DNA of 64,000 nt from COE1 sp910588595 (GTDB lineage: Bacteria; Bacillota; Clostridia; Lachnospirales; Lachnospiraceae). Position numbers and translations under genes: made by a program. Positions 54,636 to 62,253 of the stretch are shown one piece after another (within the stretch, counting starts at the first letter, position 1; the number at the start of each line of letters is the position of its first letter). The DNA lies in the NCBI GenBank assembly GCA_948957135.1, contig CARDBT010000004.1, positions 62,001 to 126,000 on the forward strand, written 5' to 3'. The notes below the pieces were generated by a model. The model was not told where the DNA came from. It was given only the letters and a program-made list of their open reading frames with translations, and searched no databases.

Positions 54636-55342
54636 ATGGAGGAACGGAGTCTTGAGCTGGAACCAAGACAGGAGGGGACGAGGGAAAAAGCTGCGCCTGT
54701 CATTGTAAGGTTTTGTCTGAATGAGATCGAGGAGCACTCTGATGAGAATCTCCGATATATACGAGAACAGTTTTCCATGGCGGATGAACTTTTGAGAGTG
54801 GAAAAGAGGAAGAGTCGAGAAATATCTGGAGAGCTCAGATTGTGTTTTTGGAAAGTGCGTTTGATTTTTATTTGCATGAATTAACAAAATTTGGCTTATC
54901 TGAAATGTTTGCGGGAAACTGGCAAAAAACGGAGAAGTATAACAATCTTTCTGTAAAAATGAGTATTGTAGACAGGGCTTTGAATGCAAGAGAGGATTCA
55001 GCGTGGTTTCTGGAATTCGTGGATGATTTTTACAGAGAGATCACACTTGTATCGTATCAGTCAGTGAAGGATCAGATGAATCTTCTGGGGTTGAATCTGC
55101 AGGAAGTAGCAGATGCTGTATTCTATGAGAGAGATTCATCTGTAAAGACAAAGGATAAACTGGAAAGGTGCTTAAAGCTATTATATCATCAACGTAATGT
55201 GATAGCGCACCAGTCAGGTCGGAGACATGCAGATGCTCAGAGAGAAGAGATAACAAAGGATATGGTAGAACAGTACATAAATGATGTTGAGAAGATTGTC
55301 GGGAAGATACAGGGTCTGGCAAGGCAAAAAGAGCTCGATTGA
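54636..55342 (+). pseudogene. HEPN-domain nuclease gene with a frameshift
   Basis: Two overlapping frames make up one HEPN-like protein. The first (54636-54884) runs to SREISGELR, and the second takes over near 54838 with IVFLESAFDFYLHELTKFG. The lost base would turn AGATTG into AGAATTG. The second part holds the HEPN catalytic pattern Rx4H in HQRNVIAHQSG. It resembles the MAE_28990/RiboL-PSP groups of HEPN ribonucleases. As the partner of the ATPase it would be the toxic effector; the frameshift may have disabled it. Sequencing error or recoding are alternatives, though I see no classical slippery site. Confidence 0.65.
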
Positions 55343-55415
55343 TTGTCGGTATGATCACTGAAAATAAAAACTTGTGTTTGGACTCAAAAAAGTGTCCGTC
55401 GTCCTGACGGAGCAG

Positions 55416-55455
55416 GTGCATGGTAGAGAGAAGGTCGCTGCCATGCACTTTTTTG
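55416..55455 (+). terminator. Rho-independent terminator
   Basis: GTGCATGG (55416) pairs with CCATGCAC (55441), followed by TTTTTT. A second small hairpin (TCCGTC/GACGGA) lies just upstream. It insulates the lipoprotein genes from the ATPase-HEPN transcript. Confidence 0.88.
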
Positions 55456-55477
55456 TATGATGCATGGGGTTTTGGTT

Positions 55478-55511
55478 CTTAGAGAATAATTAGAGACAAG
55501 TATGTTACGAT
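55478..55511 (+). promoter_or_regulatory. Operator/promoter of the first lipoprotein gene (site B)
   Basis: CTTAGAGA (55478-55485) and ATTAGAGA (55489-55496) are 11 bp apart; after 9 bp comes TACGAT (55506-55511) as -10. Spacing is identical to sites A and C. Confidence 0.8.
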
Positions 55512-55553
55512 ACCGATATGAAAGAGAAATTGAAGATCATATGGAGGTTTACT

Positions 55554-57905
55554 ATGGGGAAAAAATCGATATTTCACAAAGCCGCAGCGCTGTTCATGGC
55601 AGCGGTGCTCGGGATCGGTGCGGCAGGCTGCGGCACAAAGGAGCTGTCAGAAGATCCAGGGGGGACACAGACGGGCGTCATGGATATAAGCCAGCCTGAC
55701 ACAGGGCAGACAGATCCGGTTCATGACAGCGGCATGGGGCGCTATGTGGAGACGACTGTCTATGAGGGGAAAGGATTTTCAGACCTGGTACAGACACAGT
55801 CGTTAAGTGACGGGCAGATCGTCTTCCTGAACTGTCTCACCAGACAGAGAGTCGTGTCTAAGGACGGCGGCAGCACATGGGAGAGTGAGCCGGCTGACGC
55901 GTTTTTCGGCTTCATCGACGATCACTACGCGGCTGCGGCAGCCATCGCAAAGGATGGGACGATCGCAGTCATCGGTATGGACCATGTGGACAGTTCGTCG
56001 GACGGAGAGGACGGGTACGCTTTCAATCTGTATAGTTACAGTACGGACGGCACTTCAAAACAGGTGGCAGTCGCACTGCCGGATGCGGATTCCAGTCTGA
56101 GCACACTGACGTTTGACGATCAGGGAGGGCTCTATGTGTACGCATCGGGCTGCAGGAATGTCTATCAGGTGGATGTCGACACAGGGACGTCGGAGAAGCT
56201 TGTGACGCTTCCGGACAGCTGCAGTCTCATGCAGTGCAAAAATGGCATTCTGATGTGTATGACGATGGAAAAGATCTTCCTGTATGATACGGAAAAAAAG
56301 AGTTTTATAGAGGACGAGACGCTCGATACCTTTATCAGGGATAACAAAAAAGGGATGGAGTGGACAGGAGGCGGCTATACAGCCTATGCCTTTCTGGGGG
56401 CGGACAACACGATCTATATAGCAGGAGATGAAGGGCTGTACCGCCATGTGATCGGAGGAGGCGTGGTAGAGTGTGTGATCGATGCCGGACTGTCCTCGCT
56501 CGGCGATCCGACCAACAGTATCATGGCGGTGACGGTGAACGACAGGAACGAGTTTCTGGCGGCATACAGCAATGGAAAGATCGTCCGTTTTGCCTATGAT
56601 GCCACGGTGTCCTCTGTGCCGGGGAACAGGATCACGGTCTACAGTCTGACGGAGGACGAGCTGGTGAGACAGACGATCGCAGCCTATCAGACACAGTATC
56701 CGGACATGTATGTCGAGTACCAGATCGGCATGGACGGCGGCGGAGTCACGAGGGAGGATGCACTCAAAAAGTTCAACACACAGCTGCTCGGCGGCAGCGG
56801 TCCCGATATTATCATACTCGACGGCATGAACATTGACAACTATGTAGAGAAGGGGGTGCTGACGGATCTGTCGGATATCGTCGATGCGGTGGACCGGCAG
56901 GACGGGCTGTACAGAAATCTGATCGAAAATCTTGCGGTTGACAGTGCGATGTATGCCGTCCCGACAAAGTTCTATATTCCTGTCCTCTATGGGGACGAAG
57001 CGTTTGTGGGCAGTGTCGTTGACTATCCGTCCATGGCAGATATGGTGGAGCGGGCAAGGAAGGACTATCCGGATACCAATCTGCTGACAGTGTGTTCGGC
57101 GAGAGGGATCCTGCGGCGGTCGATGCCGGTGTGCGCCCCGTCGTGGAAAGATGGCAGGGGTCAGCTGGACGAGTCGAAAATAAGGGAGTTTTTTGAGCAG
57201 GCAAAGAGGATCTATGACCTGCAGATGAACGGTACGCCGCAGGAGGAGATCCTGTCATACCAGCAGCACCTGATCGGTGAGGACGGTATCAATTATGAAG
57301 AGAGCCGTTATTTCCTGATTCCCAGGGATTCGGGTTATTTGATGCGGATATCGCCGTTCGTGTACGGGGAGATCGTGGATGCATATATCTACCGGGATAT
57401 CCTGTCTGTTTCGAGAGTCCAGGGGCTCGAGGGCACTGTGATCAAACTGATGAGCGGGCAGAGCAGCAATGTCTACCATCCGACATCGATCGCTGGGATC
57501 AGCACAGCGGCAAAAAATGTTGACGCGGCAAAGCAGTTCGTCAGCATGATGCTCGGGACGACGGTTCAGGAATCCATGCAGTTTGGCATTCCGGTCAACA
57601 AAAAAGCGCTTCCCGCACAGTTTGCGTATGACGAGAGCGATCTGGGTGAGGACGGCGGACAATTTTATGAGAGTTTTTCGACAAAGGACGGGCAGCGTTA
57701 CGATTTTACGGTTTATCCTGTGGAGCAGGACGGCATCGACAGGCTGGAAAGCTGGATCGAGGAGCTCGAGACACCGTATCTGTGTGATTCGGTTCTCGAG
57801 GAGATCGTCTATGAGGAGGGTGCAAAGTATCTTGAAGGCACGCAGGATATCGACGCGGCAGTGAAGGCGGTTGTGGACAGCGTGGAGATCTATCTGTATG
57901 AGTAA
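55554..57905 (+). CDS. Lipoprotein: Asp-box propeller-like domain fused to a solute-binding domain
   Basis: The 783-residue lipoprotein has a signal ending in the lipobox GAAGC (Cys26). Residues ~60-350 look like a beta-propeller with repeated WD/NHL/BNR-like strands and a clear Asp box SKDGGSTW (102-109). From ~360 (VYSLTEDELVRQTIAAY) it is a family 1 extracellular solute-binding domain, with GGSGPDIIILDGMN. Start 55554 is chosen for its GGAGG; the ATG at 55518 is less likely. The fusion suggests a sensor or receptor that binds a ligand at the cell surface. It is a tandem paralogue of the next gene. Confidence 0.8.
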   Translation: MGKKSIFHKAAALFMAAVLGIGAAGCGTKELSEDPGGTQTGVMDISQPDTGQTDPVHDSGMGRYVETTVYEGKGFSDLVQTQSLSDGQIVFLNCLTRQRVVSKDGGSTWESEPADAFFGFIDDHYAAAAAIAKDGTIAVIGMDHVDSSSDGEDGYAFNLYSYSTDGTSKQVAVALPDADSSLSTLTFDDQGGLYVYASGCRNVYQVDVDTGTSEKLVTLPDSCSLMQCKNGILMCMTMEKIFLYDTEKKSFIEDETLDTFIRDNKKGMEWTGGGYTAYAFLGADNTIYIAGDEGLYRHVIGGGVVECVIDAGLSSLGDPTNSIMAVTVNDRNEFLAAYSNGKIVRFAYDATVSSVPGNRITVYSLTEDELVRQTIAAYQTQYPDMYVEYQIGMDGGGVTREDALKKFNTQLLGGSGPDIIILDGMNIDNYVEKGVLTDLSDIVDAVDRQDGLYRNLIENLAVDSAMYAVPTKFYIPVLYGDEAFVGSVVDYPSMADMVERARKDYPDTNLLTVCSARGILRRSMPVCAPSWKDGRGQLDESKIREFFEQAKRIYDLQMNGTPQEEILSYQQHLIGEDGINYEESRYFLIPRDSGYLMRISPFVYGEIVDAYIYRDILSVSRVQGLEGTVIKLMSGQSSNVYHPTSIAGISTAAKNVDAAKQFVSMMLGTTVQESMQFGIPVNKKALPAQFAYDESDLGEDGGQFYESFSTKDGQRYDFTVYPVEQDGIDRLESWIEELETPYLCDSVLEEIVYEEGAKYLEGTQDIDAAVKAVVDSVEIYLYE

Positions 57906-57923
57906 AAAGCGGGGGCGGGGTCA

Positions 57924-57957
57924 CTTAGAGGATATTTAGAGATTACCATGATACAAT
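57924..57957 (+). promoter_or_regulatory. Operator/promoter of the second lipoprotein gene (site C)
   Basis: CTTAGAGG (57924-57931) and TTTAGAGA (57935-57942) are 11 bp apart; after 9 bp comes TACAAT (57952-57957), a good -10. It lies about 20 bp after the first lipoprotein gene, so the second gene has its own regulated start. Confidence 0.82.
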
Positions 57958-58036
57958 ATCGGTGAAAAAGTATAAACTCCCGGAGTCTCCTGCTGCATAA
58001 GGCTCCGGGAAGATAAAATATAAGTGGAGGCATATC

Positions 58037-60394
58037 ATGAAAAAGAAATCGATGTTTACAAGACTGGCAGCTTTTTTGATGGCAGCCATGGTCAGCATCA
58101 CGGCTGCGGGGTGTGGAGCGAAAGAGTCTCAGGACAGCGTGACAGAGACGCAGGCGAGCATCACGGAGGAGAGCCTGTCCGATACCGGGCAGAAGGATGA
58201 CGGCGGCGTCAACAACGGCATGGGGCGCTATGTGGAACAAACGGTTTTTGAGGGGGAGTACCATGACCGGATGGACACACAGACGCTGAGCGACGGAAGA
58301 CTGATGATCGCAAACAGCATGACTGGCAGGAGATATGTGTCGGCAGACAAGGGAGACACGTGGGAGACCGTGGAGAGTGAGGCGTTCGCAGCCTTTGTCG
58401 ATGGGCATTATCCCATAGCGACTGCCATCGCAAAGGATGGGACACTTGCCGTGATCTGTATGGACCGGTTGGAGGGAGCACCCATGGACAGCACGGATTT
58501 CGACTACAATCTGTATATTTTGGGCACAGACGATACCACAAGGCAGATTCCTGTCGAGCTGCCGGATGCGGACTCGCACCTGAGAGATGCGGTGTTTGAC
58601 AGCCAGGGAAATCTGTATGCCTATGCCAGCGGGTGCAAGTATATCTACAGGATCGATATCAATGAGGGAACGGCGGAGAAGCTGACAGAGATTTCGGACA
58701 GCATCTGGAGGATGCAGTGCGACGGAAATACGCTGATGTGCGTGACATCCGAAAAAGTGTTTCTGTATGATCTGGAGGAGAAAAGTTTTGTCGAGGACGA
58801 GACACTCGACAGCTTTGTCGAGGAGAACTGCAGCGATATGGCGTGGACAGGAGCCGGGTATATGTGTTATCCGTTTCTCGGGGAGAACAATACCATCTAT
58901 ATAGCGGGAGGAAAAGGTTTGTACCGCCATGTCATCGGCGGCAGTGCGGTGGAGCAGGTGATCGACGGCGGGCTCTCATCGCTGGGTGCCCCTTCCCTTA
59001 TCATCATGGCGATGATGGCGAATGACCAGAATGAATTTCTGACAGTGTACAGTGACAACAAGTTCGTCAAATTTACGTACGACGCGTCGATCCCCACCGT
59101 TCCGAACGACAAGATCACGGTATATAGTCTGACAGATGACGATATGGTGAGACAGACGATCGCAGCTTACCAGACACAGTATCCGGATTTTTATATTGAG
59201 TACCAGGTCGGCATGGACGAGGGCGGGATCACGAGGGAGGACGCGATCAAGAAGCTGAATACACAGCTGCTTGGCGGCAGCGGTCCCGACGTCATCATGC
59301 TTGACGGTATGAATATCGATACGTATGTGGAGAAGGGCGTGCTGATGGATCTGACAGACATCGTTGACGAGGTGGATCAGAGTGAAGGATTGTACAGGAA
59401 CCTGATCGACAACCTGAAAAGCGATGACAGGATCTGTGCAGTGCCCACCGTTTTTGGGCTGCCAGCCGTAGCAGGCAAAAAAGACTACGTGGACGGCATC
59501 AGCGATTACAAGTCGCTGGCAGACATGCTGGAAAAAGCAAGGGAGGCGTACCCGGACAAGAATCTGCTGACAGTGTGTTCCGCATCAGGCATCATGAAGC
59601 GCACGGCGACGGTCTGTGCCCCTTCGTGGAAGGACGCGCAAGGGCAGCTTGACCTGCAGAAGATCCAGGAGTTTCTGGAGCAGACCAGGCGGCTGTACGA
59701 CGCGCAGATGAAGGGTGTACCCGAGGACCAGGTCGAGATCTATCAGCAGTATTATATGGTTTCCGGAGAAAACGGAAGAAGCTATGAGGACGATAAGTAC
59801 TTTTCGATGATGACCGAAAGGCCGTATCTGATGAAAGAGTGTCCGTTCTACTATGGGAACCTCCTGACGGTTTACAACTATCAGAGCATGCTGTCTGTCC
59901 CGAGGACGGATGGATTTGAAGATACCGCATACAGACTGTTGAACGGACAGAGCAGCAATGTATACCAGCCGCTGTCGATCGCAGGGATCAACGCCGCGAC
60001 GAAAAATCCCGATGCGGCAGAGCAGTTCCTCCGCCTGATGCTCAGCACGACGGTCCAGGGAACGATGGAGTATGGCTTGCCCATCAACAAAAAGGCGGTG
60101 GCAGCTAAATTTGCGTATGATGAGAGCAAACTCCAGGAGAACGGTGCCCAGTCTTCGGTAACATTTTCGGATGAGGATGGTCTGGCGTTTGGCTATAATA
60201 TCTATCCGGTAGACCAGGAGGGGATCGACCAGCTGGAGCAGTGGATCGCATCGCTCGACACGCCGTATCTGAGTGATTTTGTGCTCGAGGAGGCAGTCTA
60301 TGCGCAGGGGACAAAGTATCTGGAAGGGGAACAGGATATCGACGCGGCAGTGAAGGCGATCGCGGACAGTGTGGGGATTTATCTGTCCGAGTGA
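58037..60394 (+). CDS. Second propeller/solute-binding lipoprotein
   Basis: The 785-residue protein has the same plan as its neighbour: lipobox TAAGC (Cys26), Asp box SADKGDTW at residues 102-109, and a solute-binding half from ~360 (VYSLTDDDMVRQTIAAYQ, GGSGPDVIMLDGMN). The two are strongly similar over their whole length, most in the binding half, so they arose by tandem duplication. Divergent segments in the propeller may give different ligand recognition. The permease genes follow; ggaggcatatc precedes the ATG. Confidence 0.82.
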   Translation: MKKKSMFTRLAAFLMAAMVSITAAGCGAKESQDSVTETQASITEESLSDTGQKDDGGVNNGMGRYVEQTVFEGEYHDRMDTQTLSDGRLMIANSMTGRRYVSADKGDTWETVESEAFAAFVDGHYPIATAIAKDGTLAVICMDRLEGAPMDSTDFDYNLYILGTDDTTRQIPVELPDADSHLRDAVFDSQGNLYAYASGCKYIYRIDINEGTAEKLTEISDSIWRMQCDGNTLMCVTSEKVFLYDLEEKSFVEDETLDSFVEENCSDMAWTGAGYMCYPFLGENNTIYIAGGKGLYRHVIGGSAVEQVIDGGLSSLGAPSLIIMAMMANDQNEFLTVYSDNKFVKFTYDASIPTVPNDKITVYSLTDDDMVRQTIAAYQTQYPDFYIEYQVGMDEGGITREDAIKKLNTQLLGGSGPDVIMLDGMNIDTYVEKGVLMDLTDIVDEVDQSEGLYRNLIDNLKSDDRICAVPTVFGLPAVAGKKDYVDGISDYKSLADMLEKAREAYPDKNLLTVCSASGIMKRTATVCAPSWKDAQGQLDLQKIQEFLEQTRRLYDAQMKGVPEDQVEIYQQYYMVSGENGRSYEDDKYFSMMTERPYLMKECPFYYGNLLTVYNYQSMLSVPRTDGFEDTAYRLLNGQSSNVYQPLSIAGINAATKNPDAAEQFLRLMLSTTVQGTMEYGLPINKKAVAAKFAYDESKLQENGAQSSVTFSDEDGLAFGYNIYPVDQEGIDQLEQWIASLDTPYLSDFVLEEAVYAQGTKYLEGEQDIDAAVKAIADSVGIYLSE

Positions 60395-60463
60395 CATCAA
60401 GGCATTCCGGAGCGTGTTTCAGGCACATTTCGGGATGCGCTGCAGGAGACGGGGAGCGGGACA

Positions 60464-61234
60464 ATGAAAAAAATGCGGGAATTTGGTTATTTTGCAGGCT
60501 TTATCGGCATGAGCCTTGCGGGGGTGTCGGTCTTTGTGCTGATCCCGTTTGCGGATGTGGTGCGGCGCTCCTTTATGACGGTCATGTCAGGGGAGTATGC
60601 GGGGCTGAACAATTATGAGACGGTGATCCACAACCAGGCGTTTCGCCTGGCTGTGGGGAACACGCTCCACTTTGTGGGCGTGGCGATACCGCTTCTGGTT
60701 GTGATCAGTCTGGCAGCAGCGCTCGCACTCAGCGGGATACGGGACATCGGTGTCATCAAGAGCCTCTATCTGTTCCCGATGGCGATGCCGACAGCCACCG
60801 TCGTCATCGTGTGGAGAATGTTTTTTTACAGGCAGGATTTTGACAGCCTTGTCGTCAGCTATCTGTGGAAGAACACGGGGTACACGATCGTGCTGTGGCT
60901 TTCCGGGATCGCGGCGATCCCGAACGAGTTGATCGAGGCGGCGAGGGTGGACGGCACAAACAGGTTTCAGTGCCTGGTCTTTGTGAAACTTCCCTGTCTG
61001 AGGGGCAGCGTCTACACGATCGTGATCTTATCGTTTTTAAATTCCATGAAGATATACAGGGAGGCGTATCTTGTCGGCGGCTCATATCCGGGAAAGGATA
61101 TCTATCTCCTGCAGCACACATTCAACAACTGGTATGTCAATCTTGAGTTCGACAAGATGGCGGCGGCGAGTGTGCTGGTGGCAGGGGTGCTGTTTGTGTT
61201 CATTATACTGTTCCAGTATTACAGCCAGCGCTGA
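60464..61234 (+). CDS. ABC permease, MalF/UgpA type
   Basis: The 256-residue permease has about six membrane helices and the EAA loop (PNELIEAARVDGTNRFQ) that contacts the ATPase in type I importers. It is somewhat shorter than usual sugar permeases because its first cytoplasmic segment is brief. It follows the second lipoprotein by about 70 bp and is probably its transport partner. No MalK-like ATPase lies in the window, so a shared one encoded elsewhere may energise it. Confidence 0.88.
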   Translation: MKKMREFGYFAGFIGMSLAGVSVFVLIPFADVVRRSFMTVMSGEYAGLNNYETVIHNQAFRLAVGNTLHFVGVAIPLLVVISLAAALALSGIRDIGVIKSLYLFPMAMPTATVVIVWRMFFYRQDFDSLVVSYLWKNTGYTIVLWLSGIAAIPNELIEAARVDGTNRFQCLVFVKLPCLRGSVYTIVILSFLNSMKIYREAYLVGGSYPGKDIYLLQHTFNNWYVNLEFDKMAAASVLVAGVLFVFIILFQYYSQR

Positions 61235-61357
61235 GGAACTGTCAGCGGACCACTCATGACGATCACACGTCACAGGTATTTTCCGGACAGTCCCTGATTC
61301 CTGAAATGAGAGACTTGAAATGAGGATAAGTGAGGATTGTGAAGTGAGGATTGCGAA

Positions 61358-62224
61358 GTGAAGATGAGAAAGTTTCTGCGCACGGCGGCGGAGGCAGTGG
61401 CAAAATTGATATTCATAGCGGCAGGCATCGTGATCTGCGCGCCCGTACTGCTCGTGGTGACAGGTTCTGTCATGGGGCAGGGGGACTTGTACGAATGCCT
61501 CGAGCCGGTGTTCATGCACGGCACAGGGTTCGTGTCGTGGAAACTGATCCCCCAGTATCCCACAGTGGAGCACTACATTCACCTGCTCTTCTACGCGCCG
61601 GAGTTCTTTGTGCTGTTCTGGAATTCGGCAAAGCTGGTGTCGTTGATCCTGCTGGGACAGATGGCTGTGGGGGTGCCTGCGGCGTGGGCGTTTGCGACCT
61701 ATCAGGTCAGAGGGAAAAATGTGATCTTTACCATTTACGTCGTCCTGATGCTCCTGCCGTTTCAGGTGACGATGCTGTCAAGCTATCTGACACTGGACAG
61801 CCTGTCACTGCTGGATACGCACTGGGCAGTCATTCTCCCGGCAGTGTTCAGCACGTTTCCGATCTTTGTCATCTATGGCGGGTTCCGGTCGCTGCCGAAG
61901 GCACTGATCGAGGCGGCAAGGATTGACGGGGCAGGGGAGCTGCACATCTTTTGGATGCTGGGGATCGGTCTTGGCAAAGGAGGCATCCTCTCGGCGCTCG
62001 TGCTCGGATTTCTGGAATACTGGAATATGATCGAGCAGCCGTTTGCCTTTCTCGAGGATAAGACTTTGTGGCCGCTGTCCCTGTATTTGCCGGAGATCAG
62101 CTGGATGCAGGCAGGATTTGCGTTCGCGGCATCGGTGGTGATGCTGATACCGGCGGTGTTTGTGTTTGTCATGGGGCAGGATTATCTGGAGCAGGGGATC
62201 GTGTATTCCGGCTTGAAGGGGTAG
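61358..62224 (+). CDS. ABC permease, MalG/UgpE type
   Basis: The 288-residue permease has six membrane helices and the EAA loop SLPKALIEAARIDGAGELHI. With the preceding gene it forms the usual MalF/MalG heterodimer. I use the GTG at 61358, which has GAGGA at 7 bp; the ATG at 61364 has worse spacing. The ~120-bp gap before it contains short direct repeats of GTGAGGATTG. Confidence 0.88.
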   Translation: MKMRKFLRTAAEAVAKLIFIAAGIVICAPVLLVVTGSVMGQGDLYECLEPVFMHGTGFVSWKLIPQYPTVEHYIHLLFYAPEFFVLFWNSAKLVSLILLGQMAVGVPAAWAFATYQVRGKNVIFTIYVVLMLLPFQVTMLSSYLTLDSLSLLDTHWAVILPAVFSTFPIFVIYGGFRSLPKALIEAARIDGAGELHIFWMLGIGLGKGGILSALVLGFLEYWNMIEQPFAFLEDKTLWPLSLYLPEISWMQAGFAFAASVVMLIPAVFVFVMGQDYLEQGIVYSGLKG

Positions 62225-62253
62225 TATGGATCGTTTGATGGAGGGTTTGTTTG

